The notes under the pieces were generated by a model. The model was not told the origin of the DNA. It worked only from the letters and a program-made list of their open reading frames with translations, and searched no databases. Positions 53,402 through 64,000 of a DNA stretch of 64,000 nt are shown in pieces. The position numbers and the translations under genes are program-made. How positions within the stretch are numbered: position 1 is the stretch's first letter; every line of letters starts with the position of its first letter. The DNA lies in NCBI GenBank assembly GCA_026018925.1, contig JAKSZU010000005.1, positions 83,937,398-84,001,397 of the forward strand, written 5' to 3'. The stretch is from Tupaia tana. Lineage: Eukaryota > Chordata > Mammalia > Scandentia > Tupaiidae.

Positions 53402-53702
53402 CAAATGCTTTTCTTTTTTTTCTTTTTTATTATTATTATTTTTTTTGGTTATTTTGGGGGCCAACTTACCTGCTTTTTGTAATTCATCTTATCTCATTGA
53501 ATTACCACTATCATATAATTGCAAATTTAGATACAAGATGAATGATGTACACAATAATTACTAGTGTGATTTCTTTTATCTTCCATCTTGTGATGGCTCA
53601 GTTTTGTCCCTAGAATTTCTATAATTTCTTTATCTTTTTCAATTCTCAAGTTAAGAGAATGCAGATAAATTATCAAATCTATCAGAAAGCGTATTTATCC
53701 TG

Positions 53703-54008
53703 GGTTGGCCATGTAGCCTTCTGATTAAGGGAGTCATATCCCACATTGCCAACTGTACAATTCCAATCTCTGCCTTGGTGACTTAAAAAAAATATGTTGG
53801 GTGCATATATGTGTGCCCCAAACCCAGAAAGGATGAAAATAGAGAGGAGAAGGGATCGTGGCATGACCATACCTCATTGGGTACTTTCTCCTCTATCTCT
53901 GACAGAGAAAAAGAGCACTTGTGCCCTCTGGTGATTACAGGGAAAAAAAAAAGAAACAAAAAAGAAGAAGAAAAAGAAGAAGAAAGAAAATAAAAAGGAA
54001 AAGAAAGT
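53703..54008 (+). mobile_element. SINE-A, old, with long purine tail
   Basis: GGGTTGGCCATGTAGCCTTC head, TCATATCCCACATTGCCAAC, TGGTGACTTAAAAAAAATAT, GAGAGGAGAAGGGATCGTGG, CTCTATCTCTGACAGAG, GTGCCCTCTGGTGATTACAG and an A/G tail of about 65 nt. Target duplication GTATTTATCCTG (53691-53702) / GTAATTATCCTG (54009-54020). Confidence 0.88.
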
Positions 54009-54043
54009 GTAATTATCCTGCCATTAGAATGTTTTCTGTTTTC

Positions 54044-54331
54044 AGGACCAGCAGTTGGCATAATGACTGTCATTGGACTCCCATGTAGTAGACCGTGGTT
54101 CGAGTCCTGGACCTCGTGGCTTAGACTCACACCAGATGTGTGTGTGTGCGCACCAAAGATCCTGAGAGGAGAATGGAGGAGAAAGGATTGTGGCATAGTC
54201 ATCCCCCCTTGGAGGTGATTTCTCGCTTTCTGTCTCTCTGTCTCTCTCTGTTTTTTTTTTTTTTTTGGCAAGCACACGTGCTCTATTGCAAAAACCTCTC
54301 CCCCCACCCCACCAAAAAAAAAAAAAAAAAG
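54044..54331 (+). mobile_element. SINE-A, full-length, young
   Basis: AGGACCAGCAGTTGGCATAA head, GGACTCCCATGTAGTAGACC, B box GGTTCGAGTCC intact, GTGTGTGTGTGCGCACC, CTGAGAGGAGAATGGAGG, CTCTCTCTGTTTTTTTTT (T expansion of the CT tract), GTGCTCTATTGCAAAAACC, C-rich break and poly-A. The 17-bp target duplication AGAATGTTTTCTGTTTT (54026-54042) / AGAATGTTTTTTGTTTT (54332-54348) differs at one base. The minus-strand frames of 77-174 codons are SINE antisense. Confidence 0.96.
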
Positions 54332-54349
54332 AGAATGTTTTTTGTTTTG

Positions 54350-54930
54350 TCTATTTCTGCTTTTATGTCTTGCTAATGAACTTTTCTACTAAATAAGGAA
54401 TTTAGTGTCAATAGGTTTTTTAGACATGAAAAATAAAGTCAAGATACATATAGAGATAGATTCTACCAATAAAGCTGGTGTCTACACTAGCAATCTCCTT
54501 TGGCCCTCACTTTGAGACAAAGATAGGCACTGTCACTCCTGTTCACCTGTATTCAATGTTTAAGTTGTTTTAGAAGAGTTATAGAATTCAATCTTTACAG
54601 GAATGCCTGATGTAGGTAAAACAAAGAAGCACTCAAGAATTGGACTTGACGTAGAGCTTTTTGAATGCATATGCTGGTGAGAATTCATACACTCATGATA
54701 CACAATTGGTTTTTCCATAATTATTGTATAGAGTTCATACATAATAAACAAGGTGAGGTCAGAGCCTGACTGTCTCAACTCGCACCATACAACAAAGTAA
54801 CTTGACTTTACACATTTTTATTACGTAGATGAGAGGTTTTCAACATTTTATGGGAATGCATATTATGGAAAACTTGAAAACTTTAATTCCATATAGACAT
54901 TTTTTTGTCATATAGACATTAAAGAGAATA
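54350..54930. other. unassigned DNA
   Basis: No gene or repeat recognised. Confidence 0.35.
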
Positions 54931-54936
54931 AGCAAA

Positions 54937-55490
54937 ATGTGCCAGATCCTCATGATTCTTGTCGCAAACATCAAAAAAGTTAACACCAGAACTGAGCCCG
55001 CACGACTACATAACAAAATACCCTATTGCTATGAAGCAATTCCAGACTGTAGCCCCACGGTTTATATTCAGCAGCTCAAATGGAAGAGAAGAAAAGCTAG
55101 AAGTCCCACACCTCATCAGAACCTGGGAGGCAAAGAAAACTGTCTCATAAAAGCCTCCCAGGGGAGATATGAAGGTGAGTGGGAGAGAGCCTTAGAGCAG
55201 CTCTTTACAAGCCTCCCATCCTCTTGTGTTTTTCCTGGAACACAATGATCACAAGGCATTCTGCCAAAACTCAAAATAGCATTGACTCAAGCCTTTGCCT
55301 ATGTGGCCTATTTAGATGTGTGCAAGGTCAGCAGGGTGCCACGGTGGAGTTTTATCTTTGCAGACAGCAGATGGAATGGAGTTCTATATGTAATCAGTGT
55401 GAGAAGCCCGAGTCAACACTGTCCCAAGATACAGGATTTCAATGGTGCTCCTCTCACGGAGTGTCTTTGAACCTACTTGCCTAGCACATC
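54937..55490 (+). other. GC-richer segment with two overlapping open frames, unassigned
   Basis: Frames of 103 codons (54937-55248) and 101 codons (55179-55484) overlap in different phases. A perfect splice-donor-like GAAG|GTGAGT lies at about 55170-55178. No domain or known repeat recognised. It could be an old LTR or retroposed sequence; coding status is doubtful. Confidence 0.2.
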
Positions 55491-55845
55491 CAGACTATTT
55501 TCACCAAATCCCATCCTCTTTAAGATATTCTCTAGAGGCCTAACACCTTCTGTCCCCTTTTCCTTCTCAAGTTTTTGTTTCTCTATCAGGAGTTCCTTCT
55601 TAATACCATAACAGACTCTGATGACTCTTGAGAAAGCAAATTAATAATTGATTAAAACCAAAAAAAACAAAGCATTTTAAATTAAATAGCAACTGAAAAC
55701 AATGATTTGCTTTTCTTAATAGTCTTTAAAATTAATTGAAATAGAAAGTAGCTGCCACAACAAGGAGAAAGTAAAAGAAAGGTACAAGAAAAGAAACAAA
55801 AAGGAAGGGGAAACTAACATACCAGTATGTTAAAACATACAAAAT
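55491..55845. other. unassigned AT-rich DNA
   Basis: Nothing recognised. Confidence 0.35.
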
Positions 55846-55860
55846 TAGGTTACCTTTTCT

Positions 55861-56102
55861 TTTCTTTATTTTCAGATTTTTTGCCATAGGTGTGTGTACT
55901 CATCAAGAGACAGAGACAGAGAGAAAGAGAAAGTGAGAAATCGCCCCACTAGAGGGCATGGCCACAACACAATCTCTTCTCCTTCATTCTCCTCTTGGAA
56001 TTTAGGGAACTCATGGACACATGGTCAATGTGATTTCAAGCTGCCAGATCTGGGACTCAAACTACAGTGTCAGCCAAGTGAGATCCAACACCTGAACCAC
56101 CA
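55861..56102 (-). mobile_element. SINE-A, minus strand
   Basis: TTTATTTTCAGATTTTTTGC, CATAGGTGTGTGTACTCATC, GAGACAGAGACAGAGAG, CCCCACTAGAGGGCATGGCC, TCTTCTCCTTCATTCTCCTC, TTCAAGCTGCCAGATCTGGG and CTGAACCACCATG. Flanks GGTTACCTTTTCT (55848-55860) / TGTTACTTTTCT (56103-56114). A 141-codon plus-strand frame runs through it. Confidence 0.88.
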
Positions 56103-56179
56103 TGTTACTTTTCTTTACACAGAATTTTCATACAGTTGTATAGAGGGAGGTGTCAAGGAGAAACTCAATTTTATGATGT

Positions 56180-56310
56180 ACTCTCATTTGACCACCTCTT
56201 CATTCACTCATTTGTCCAAGGAATATTTATTTCTCCTTCACCACATGCTAGGTGCTAGATATACGAGGTACTGGAATAAAGGAAACAGACAAAAATTCAG
56301 ATTAAGTAAC
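56180..56310. repeat. possible L2/MIR-class relic
   Basis: CCTCTTCATTCACTCATTTG, TCCAAGGAATATTTATTTCT, CACATGCTAGGTGCTAGATA and GGTACTGGAATAAAGGAAAC resemble 'cattcaacaaatatttattgagc ... gtgccaggcactgttctaggtgctgg'. Confidence 0.4.
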
Positions 56311-56329
56311 TCGTGCTAATAACAGTTTT

Positions 56330-57987
56330 GAGAGTAAGCAGTTTTAGATGTTTATTTTTTTTTATCCCAAGAGTTTTAAAACATCCAAATACTTTGAGAT
56401 CAGGAGTTGGGTTTAACTCTGTCAACCATTAATAACTTCAAGAGGTAAGGGCAGGAGGTGGATATCTTTAGGCAGTTTGCTAAGGTATTTCTTTTTTTTT
56501 TTTTTTTTTTTTTTTGTTTCATGCTTATTTGTAATTGGTTGCTCTGAAATTGATCTTTCGTTAGCCATTTGGATCAGGTACTTAGAGTTGATAGTTTTGA
56601 TATTTAAAACTCTCTGCTTTCCTTAAAAGACTACATCTTAAATGTTCTTATCTTAATGGACCATGAACAGACCAGATTTTCACCCTGTAACCCTCTCCTT
56701 AATGTGAGTAAGATTCAGAAAGCATAGGATTTTGGCTCCATTGAAAAGTTAAATACCAAAGAGAAGTGTTATGTTTCCATATTTATATCTGTAAGTAACT
56801 CTTCTAAGTTTGTATTTACACCCACTTCTTCCAGTGGTTTTCATCAGCAGATACAAAATGTGCTGTTGATTCTCATGGTGATCAAAATGCTCTAGTGGCA
56901 TTTAAGGGAAACAATACAGGGATGCTAAATTTCCTACAATGGCCAAGATATCTCCCTTAAAAAAAATTAACTGTCTTACTCCAAAATTCCAGAAGTATTG
57001 CAAAGATCAAATGGCTTGCTAAATACTATTTATGTGCTTGTATCCAGTGTCACTTGTAATCCTCCTACCCTTGGTTATACTGACCAAAGAATTTCACTAC
57101 ATTTTCTGAAGGTTGAAATTATTCCTAGTCACAACAGGTATAAAAACGCAGGCATTCAGCCTGTATTTATTCAAAAGTAACACTTTGGAAAGAATGGCTA
57201 TGATGGCATTAGTCCTGCAACAGGCACTGTAATATAAACAGTGTCAAGACTCGACCTTTGCTATCAGGTGCCCAGCCCAGTATAATAAATAGAGATATGA
57301 TTCAATGTTGATACCACTGTGATAAGCTCAAAAATACCCATTCTTTAATAAGTTTAAAATCTACTGGCCACTCCACTGCAGTGTCCACCCAAGGAAACGT
57401 AGCATCTACTCTAGGTATTAACAAGTGGGAAAGTATCAGAAAGAAGTTTGCTGTTTCGAATTCAGGATTGGCAATACCTCAAAATCATAAATTTTGAAAA
57501 TATTTGAATATTTATGTTCTTTTGAAAGATCAATAAAAATACAACTGTAATAGCTCTTGGGAACTATAAGTCAGAGATAAGCCTCACTACCTCCTTAAAT
57601 GAAGAGGAGTCTTCAGCTGTCCATAGTCCTCCCATATCCAGCTTTATTCACACATGGGACCATGTTACCTGCTTAATTTCTTTAGGTATTTTAGTTTACA
57701 ATTGATCAAAATATTCACAGATGACTTTATAATATTTTCCTAACATTGGTCAATGGTTTCAATTTATAGATTAATATGCATCATAAAAACCTTATGTGTA
57801 GAACTGTAGCATATAATTATTATTTTTAAATTGTTATTATGTAATACCTATTTATGAAGCTTTTTTTGCTGTATATTATGTTTCATATACTATAAATACT
57901 GTATGTAATCAAATCAATGGGAATCAATTGTACTTGCCTGATTTCATAGATTTGAGAACTAAAACTTAAAGTAAAAATATCTTATAT
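56330..57987. other. 1.65 kb without recognised features; T-run at 56490-56515
   Basis: The T26 run could be the complement of a poly-A tail of a retroposed sequence on the minus strand, but what follows is not recognised. Otherwise nothing. Confidence 0.35.
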
Positions 57988-58236
57988 GGGGCAAGCAGGT
58001 GATTGAGTGGTTAAGGTGCTGGACGCCCACGTGGTTACTGAGGTTTGAGACCTGGATCAGGTGACTTAAAACTAACACTGGGTGTATATATGGGCATGCC
58101 CCATATCCCAAGAGGAGGGTGGAAGAGAAGGGACTGTAGTGTGGCCATCCCCTCAGGAAGGGGATTTCTCACTTGTTGTCTCTGTCTCCTTCTGCCTCTT
58201 CGGTAAGTGCAGGTGGCCCGTAGCAAAAATTTCTTG
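57988..58236 (+). mobile_element. SINE-A, full-length, middle-aged
   Basis: GGGGCAAGCAGGTGATTGAG head, GGACGCCCACGTGGTTACTG, AGGTTTGAGACCTGGATC, AGGTGACTTAAAACTAACAC, CCCAAGAGGAGGGTGGAAG, TTGTTGTCTCTGTCTCC and GGCCCGTAGCAAAAATTTC. Confidence 0.88.
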
Positions 58237-58429
58237 TTAAAGAGTCTTATACCTATGTATGATATCATAGATGGTGTGATTGTCCAGAGATTTTGTTCCA
58301 AATCTGAGCATTTGTCTTTCTTGTTATATATGAATTAGCTTTAATTTTTTAGGTATTATTAGTAATTGGCAAATCAAAAATGCCTATCTTCAGCTGACTA
58401 AAAATGGTTTAAGTTAATTTAGTTTTCTT

Positions 58430-58673
58430 AAAAGTTTGCCAGAGGGTACCTGCACTTAACAGATGACATAGAGAGAGGGATGGGGAAAGTGAAAAAAACA
58501 CCCTCTATGGGGGACAGTGATACCACAACCCCTTCTTCTCCATTTCTCCGTTCCTTTCAGGATTTTGGAAGTGCACATGTAAGTACCCAGCATGTTTTTC
58601 AAGCAGCTGAGTCCAGGACTTGAACTTCTCAGTAGATCATGTGGGATAGAGCTCGCTTAACCAGCAGCTGACC
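58430..58673 (-). mobile_element. SINE-A, old, minus strand
   Basis: AAAAGTTTGCCAGAGGGTAC, CTGCACTTAACAGATGAC, GAGAGAGGGATGGGG, CCACAACCCCTTCTTCTCC, TTTTTCAAGCAGCTGAGTCC, AGGACTTGAACTTC and CCAGCAGCTGACCC. Confidence 0.83.
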
Positions 58674-58854
58674 CATAAATTATTTTCTCAGTTCAATAAG
58701 AAGAGCAGAATTTCAATGGTAATCTTGGCTTTGCAAAAGTTATTTGAACTGTAATAATTTTAAACCTAAGCAATCTCCAGAGAAGAGTAAACTTAGTATT
58801 TTATAATTTTCCCTATTAGACATAAGAATGTCACTCACTCCCTTTCTTTTCACT

Positions 58855-58950
58855 GAACAAATAGTAAACACTCACAGTTTATTGGGCACTGTACTAGACC
58901 CTGGGATAAGATAATTGAATAAAATCTTCAAAAAACTTGTTTCACTGGAA
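58855..58950. repeat. possible L2/MIR-class relic
   Basis: GAACAAATAGTAAACACTCA, CAGTTTATTGGGCACTGTAC and TAGACCCTGGGATAAGATAA resemble the 'tattgagcacctactatgtgccaggcactg' class. Confidence 0.35.
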
Positions 58951-59107
58951 GAAATACAAAATGATAAAATTTTAACCTAAATATAGAATGAAATGTCAAG
59001 TAGTTATAAGTTCAATGACTCAAATAAAGTATTAGTCTGTCTTGTAAAATGTATCTGGTGGATCTATGAGGTAAACCAATATTTAAAAAGAGACTCAGCT
59101 GAGACTA

Positions 59108-59196
59108 GCCCAAAATCCTGAAAGGAGTGAAGATAGATGAGAAGTGATTGTGGTGTACCATTCCCCATGGGAGATGCTTTCTCACTTTCTATCTCC

Positions 59197-59258
<62 letters not shown>

Positions 59259-59315
59259 CTTTCTCTCCCTCCAGGGAGCACATATGCCTTCTGGCAAATG
59301 AAAATAAAGGGAGAG
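59108..59315 (+). mobile_element. SINE-A, head missing, with (TC)n
   Basis: CTAGCCCAAAATCCTGAAAG, GAGTGAAGATAGATGAG, ATTCCCCATGGGAGATGC, about 28 TC units (59201-59256), CTTTCTCTCCCTCCAGG, ATATGCCTTCTGGCAAATG. Frames of 64-112 codons in this stretch are simple-sequence artefacts. Confidence 0.85.
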
Positions 59316-61260
59316 AGTCAAATAAAACAGGATCATAAACTGCATGAAATACTGAAAAATGTGTTTTAAGTTGTGAGAATAGAGTTCTGGAAATGGGAAC
59401 ATTTAGAATGAGAGGGCTTGAGAACAGGCCCTGTTCTAAGTGGCTGGAGGGGAAGGGTGGTAGGAGACCGGTTCAGCCTGGGTGCTTGTGTACAAGATGT
59501 GTGTTCTTGGTGTGGGAGTCATTCTACTCCCGGTGTTTTCTTACCTCTGGGGAAGATTCTAGCTCTCTACTGTCCTCTTGCTATTCCTGTTTGGAGAGCA
59601 GGAACATTAGGGATGAATGTATTGGTTTAGAAGAAGACGGCGTGCATGTGCAGTCTCTTCTTTCTGGGAAACTAGTCTATCGGCACTAAGTCTGTTTTAT
59701 CCATTTCTCTTCTAAGAGCGAAGGGAGCGGATACTCAAATGGAAGGAGAGTAGGACTGGGACACTGTGGTTTTTGGGAGTGAGCTCCAATGTTAATGCCA
59801 AGGTCACTCTTACTCTCTTTGTGTACATAATAGAAGTCATTTCAGTTTTCATCCTTACATGCTCAGTAACTGAAATTATTGAAAGTTAAGAAATTCAAAG
59901 AAAGGAGTTCTGAATTGTACTATGAGTAGAGGACCACTAAAAGGAAAATATGATGCTACGATCTGATTTCTACATAATACCTAGATCAAAGATAAAAATT
60001 TCCTTTGTAAAACTATCCCTACGCCTTGACCAATGAGTTGAGATGTTTGAGCATTAGTTCTGCCTTTCTGTTACTTATAATAATCTTATTTCTTTGGTGC
60101 TTTAAAGAAACTGTATTTTTCTTCAAAGAAAAAAGATATGAGAAATTCAGAAGCATAAAATGTCCTTTTCATATTATGTATGATTTTATTACTCTGAGCT
60201 ACTTAAAAGTGAAAATACTAAACATAGATCCAAATGAACCATGAAGGAGTCCAATATATTATGAAATAGATGCAATAGGGTATCACCATGAATTAAGCTC
60301 AGATAACACCCTAAGGGTGAGAAAGGTAAGGGTCTTGTTCATTACATTTTCAACAACAGGCCTAGAACCTAGTACCATGCCTGGAATATTTACCACATTG
60401 TTGCTACATGAATCAATATTATTGTGTGTCTGTGAGGGAAGGAAATCTGGTTTAGCATCTGCTTCATTGTCCTAATATAATGCATGTATAATGATCTGCA
60501 TATGGAAATAAGTGGCTATTGCATTTTGTTTCCTGAATTTTATGTTTAAACTATAAATTTTACATATAATATTAATATTTTATATATTTTTAGAGGGATA
60601 TGTAGGCATATTAATTTTTGATAAACAGCAATTTCTATACACATTTAGAGCATACATTTTGGAAGAATGGCTCCCTTAGTGCTCTTCAGGACATCTCACT
60701 TGTTGGCAATACGGATGCTATTTCCCAAAGCACATTTAACCCAGATTCCTGTCTAAAAACACAGACGCAGATATGTGTCAACAGCACTGCATAAAAAGTC
60801 AATTATAATATGTTAAGGAGAATAAAAAAATAAATTTCTTAGCAATGAAAAACATGTAAATCAGATTTGAGAGTGAAAGACCCTGTTCCAGGTTATGGTC
60901 TATTTCAGCCAGCCTTTGTATGGTAGTAATTTCACAGTACTGACGCCATTCAACACTCTCAAACTTAATTTCAATAAGTTAGGTTTCCATTACCAATGCA
61001 AGAAATATGATTAAAACATATTTTTCACACCCCACTCAAATATTACTTTTTTCATGCAGCTTTTCCCACTTCTCTATTTGTCAATGCCTCTTTTTGCTGC
61101 TTGCTTTTAAATAGTTCTTCATGTTTTCATTATTACATAGTTTAAAAATGTAACTGAAAATATGATGAATTGCTTTTATCTTTAACCCCTTCTCTCATTT
61201 TCATACTGTAATATAAGCTTATAGATGTAATTGCCAGAATTCTACTCATTATGTTATTAT
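59316..61260. other. 1.9 kb without SINEs or recognised genes
   Basis: The GC-richer patch 59390-59800 carries overlapping 98- and 70-codon frames without domains. 60340-60430 (CCTAGAACCTAGTACCATGC, CTGGAATATTTACCACATTG) vaguely recalls an L2/MIR-type 'cctagaacagtgcctggcac' segment. Confidence 0.35.
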
Positions 61261-61280
61261 TTTTTCCTACCTTTATTTAT

Positions 61281-61536
61281 TTTTTTTACTTTTAGGTTTC
61301 TGCTGTTGAGTGTGTGCCTTCAGTGGAGAGACAGAGAGAGACGGTAAGAAGGAAAGTAAGAAGTCACTCTCAAGAGAGGACAGTCACACTGCAATTTCTT
61401 CTCTACCCTCCTCCGGGGATTTGAGGGATGCATACTCGTGCCCTGTATGAGTTTCAAGCCACTAGGTCCAAGACTTGAACCATGGTTGGCAATATGGGAA
61501 TCTAGCACTTTAACCACCATACTACCTGCTGCCCCG
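61281..61536 (-). mobile_element. SINE-A, minus strand
   Basis: TTTTTACTTTTAGGTTTCTG, TTGAGTGTGTGCCTTCAG, GAGAGACAGAGAGAGACGG, AATTTCTTCTCTACCCTCC, TTTCAAGCCACTAGGTCCAA, GACTTGAACCATGG and head end CTACCTGCTGCCCC. Target duplication TTTTCCTACCTTTATTTAT (from 61262) / TTTTCTACCTTTCTTATTT (from 61537). Confidence 0.88.
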
Positions 61537-61641
61537 TTTTCTACCTTTCTTATTTATAGAACCCAATACAACCTAAAATAAGTGTGTTGGATTTAATAAT
61601 CTGCAAAGATTGAATACATAAAAAAAAATTAAGGGAGAAGA

Positions 61642-61830
61642 TGCCAGGTGGTGGCACAGTGGTAACAGAACTATACCCATGTAGGAAGGGCCCTGAGTTC
61701 TCATCCTAGAATCACCTGAACATGCAGGGTGTATGTGTGTATGCCAGGATCTGGGCCAGTAGAGATGGGTGGATTGCAACATGGAGAACTTGTTAGGGAT
61801 GTCTGTTTCTTTGTCCTGCTAGTGTTTATT
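61642..61830 (+). mobile_element. SINE-B
   Basis: ATGCCAGGTGGTGGCACAGT head (A-box region GGTGGCACAGTGG), AGAACTATACCCATGTAGG, CCTGAGTTCTCATCCTAG, GAACATGCAGGGTGTATG, GCCAGGATCTGGGCCAG and GATGTCTGTTTCTTTGTCC. The tail is decayed to TTTAATTGATTATTTAAT. Confidence 0.72.
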
Positions 61831-61849
61831 TAATTGATTATTTAATTAA

Positions 61850-62845
61850 CATAAATATTTTAATAATGGAAATATCGATGCTAATTGAATGAAAATAACT
61901 AAACATGAACAGAAAACATGAGATTAACAGTCAGATTTGCAGTAAAACACATACACACAGGAATTTACAAAATGACTTTAGATCAAAATACTCATAAATA
62001 TGCCAGTACTTTAGCCTCATCACAATGTTTAAACTAACTTCGCAAAGAAAGTTTTCAAAATATTTTACTGTAAATCTTGGTTCAGATTCTGACACTACCT
62101 ACAATACACACTGCATCTTTTTTGTTATTTGTTCATCTACTTTCATCTTCTCTGTCCTATTATTGTTTTAGCCCCCTTCCATACCTTAACCCCAAGAACT
62201 CTCAGGGAAAGTAAATTACTGACTTTGATCATATCATGGAGAAAAAAAGTGAAGCTTACATTTCAAGGTTTAAGGCACATATAATTTTGCAATAAAATGA
62301 ACGAATCATCTTAATCTTGTGACCAAGATTAAATTTAGATTATTAATGATTATTTATTAGACCAAAAAATTAAATTCACTGCAGCTTTATTTCATATTAG
62401 GAGGATTGTTCTTAATATCTGAATATACTTAATATAATAGACAACATAATTATGCGATATTAACTTCAAAATAGTCACAGAATCTTTTGAGACTTATCAA
62501 AAATATTACATGGTTATTTAATCCTTTAATTTTGTTAAAGAGGGAAGAAACAGTGGAAGACAATTTTGAGTTGTCAAATTGTAGATTTTAGTACTTTAAA
62601 CATTTCACAGATTTTAAAATATAATTATTTTATTCCACAGAGAAGGAAACTGAAGACTGACCGTCATAGCTATATGGGAGAAGATTTCTCTAAAGGAGTG
62701 TGATAGGTTGGCTCAGAATCCTAGGTCTGTTTTTCTGGCTCTAGCTAAACTTTTTAATATGGTGGAGGGTATTCTCAGAGTAGTCATTCTATTGTATTTT
62801 TCAAAATAACAAATATACACTATAAAATAATTTTATTTAAAAACA
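61850..62845. other. 1 kb AT-rich DNA without recognised features
   Basis: No SINE, gene or named repeat. Confidence 0.4.
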
Positions 62846-62846
62846 G

Positions 62847-63093
62847 ATGGCCAGCTCCAACCTGGGGGTTATGGCTATACTGTGCAGTTCTAGTTCCCCA
62901 CTGAAAGTTCTAGAACCAAATTAGACATGTGGGCATGCATGCGACAAATTCCAAAAGATGGAAAAGATGAAGGAGAAGGGACTACAGCGTGACCATTTCC
63001 CATGGGAGATGCTTTCTCTCTCAGTTTCTCTCTCAGTCTTTCTCTCTCCATCTCATGAGAGTATGGGCACAGTAGCCAAAAGAAAAAAAAAAT
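62847..63093 (+). mobile_element. SINE-A, old
   Basis: GATGGCCAGCTCCAACCTGG head, GTGCAGTTCTAGTTCCCCAC, ACATGTGGGCATGCATGC, AAGATGAAGGAGAAGGG, CCCATGGGAGATGCTTTC, CTCAGTCTTTCTCTCTCC and a short A tail. The B box is degenerate. Confidence 0.82.
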
Positions 63094-63135
63094 GCATGGA
63101 GGCATTTTCATAATTATCCACCCAGATATATTCTT

Positions 63136-63321
63136 TTTAAATTTTTAAACAGTTATTTTATTTAACTATATTTGTTTCTTTATTTTAATTTGACCAGAGA
63201 GGGAGGCAAGGAGAGAGAGAGAGAGAAAGTGAGAAAGCAAGCCACCAGGTCCTGGACTTGAACCACGGTCAGACATATGAGAGTCCATTACCCTCAACCA
63301 CCATGCCACCTGCCAGCCCCC
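63136..63321 (-). mobile_element. SINE-A short form, minus strand
   Basis: TTTAATTTGACCAGAGAGGG, AGGAGAGAGAGAGAGAG, then directly AAGCAAGCCACCAGGTCCTG, GACTTGAACCACGG and head end CCTGCCAGCCCC. The 16-bp target duplication ACCCAGATATATTCTT (63120-63135) / ACCCAGATATACTCTT (63322-63337) shows that the short form is itself a mobilised unit. Confidence 0.92.
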
Positions 63322-63337
63322 ACCCAGATATACTCTT

Positions 63338-64000
63338 AGACTGCATTTAATGTTTTTCCTAAGACATTTGTTTTCAGAGGACATTTTCATTTTTCTGTCA
63401 CCTGGAATAGATGATATTTTACATTTCTTTCACGTGGATTTTCAGATACAAGATACTTCACTTATTTAGGTCTAAAAGTCATAGATTGCTATGTTTTACC
63501 CTAAATTTTTGTTGGCATACCTGGCCAATCTCAGGCTGAGATAATGAAGATTTGCTGAATGTGGAGGATTTTTAAATAGTTGATACAAAAAGCAGCATAT
63601 TAACCTGGGGGATTGGGGGGGTATCACTGCCTAGTTGCATTATTATAAATAAATGAAATTTGGAACACTTCATTTTAACTAGCATTAATATAAGTAGTTC
63701 TACGGCAGATGATTCATTTAAAAATTTTTATTTATTTAAATGAACTTGCTTAGACCATTTAAATGATTCTGCATGCTTGGTTGGGATTTTTTTAAAAAAG
63801 TATTTATGTGTCCCAATTTCTTGAACATTAAACTTTAAACCCCTTCAAGCAAGAACAAGGATCAGGCATAAAGGCAAATATGCACAAAGCTGCTCATATT
63901 TATAGGAATACTGACATATGATGGATGTTGTACTGCATAAACATGGTCACATAAATTATTGGTAGGTGATGACATAAGCATAATAAATCATGCTATAAAT
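63338..64000. other. unassigned AT-rich DNA to window end
   Basis: No gene or repeat recognised. Confidence 0.4.

Noticed and set aside
53783..54307. A 174-codon minus-strand open frame
   Set aside because: It spans the antisense of two adjacent SINE-A copies and their A-rich tails; no gene signal.
55894..56319. A 141-codon plus-strand frame
   Set aside because: Its first half is antisense SINE-A and the second half lies in an L2/MIR-like relic.

Overview
The window is non-coding, AT-rich DNA from the nuclear genome of a placental mammal. I find no convincing protein-coding gene, no structural RNA gene and no CRISPR or bacterial feature. The longest open frames fall in SINEs, in an antisense MaLR LTR, in a purine/pyrimidine simple repeat, or in low-complexity DNA, and none shows a recognisable domain. 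Evidence for a mammal: MaLR (MLT/MST-type) LTRs, a gammaretrovirus-like LTR, L1 remnants, MIR/L2-like relics, palindromic mariner-type and pogo/Tigger-like DNA transposon fossils, and many tRNA-derived SINEs with A-tails and target-site duplications. I see no Alu, B1, CAN-SINE, AfroSINE, rabbit C, Bov-tA or equine ERE copies, which argues against primate, rodent, carnivore, afrothere, lagomorph, ruminant or horse. The species is not identified; a lineage with its own tRNA-SINE, such as a eulipotyphlan, is only a guess.

The dominant element, here called SINE-A, is about 240-270 bp. It has a tRNA-like head with pol III A and B boxes, a body with a GTG/GCG-rich patch, a purine patch and a CTCTGTCT pyrimidine tract, a conserved CCCTATAGC motif, and an A-rich tail. 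I count about 53 copies on both strands, from young ones with exact or near-exact 11-18 bp duplications (10287-10557, 29982-30252, 32196-32462, 53142-53401, 54044-54331) to strongly diverged or truncated ones. A short form lacks the central body (6541, 23294, 40287, 41133, 63136). A second, older tRNA-derived family, SINE-B, has a GGTGGCAC-type head, a TCTC tract and an AAATAAATAAA tail, with about a dozen copies.

Layout. 1-8.2 kb: MIR relics, an old LTR-like repeat and seven SINEs. 8.4-9.7 kb: L1-like fragment with an internal duplication. 10-17 kb: sparse SINEs, a quiet stretch at 13.6-16.4 kb, then antisense L1 ORF2. 17-24.9 kb: SINE cluster, MaLR LTR and a 330 bp purine tract. 25-30.3 kb: two mariner-type MITEs, a pair of 104 bp dispersed repeats, and a pogo/Tigger-like transposon split by a young SINE. 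30.3-35.3 kb: densest SINE cluster. 35.3-37.4 kb: SINE-free island with a possible short exon. 37.7-39.8 kb: retroviral LTR and MLT1-type LTR. 40-44.3 kb: SINEs, microsatellites, and one SINE with a perfect 65 bp tandem duplication. 45.5-48.5 kb: DNA transposon and MaLR LTR. 48.5-64 kb: scattered SINEs between long unassigned stretches.

No genes work together here. The history is one of repeated retroposition, including nesting: SINE in transposon, SINE in MIR, and SINE beside or within the duplication of another SINE. Family names come from memory of consensus sequences; repeat-masking software was not run.
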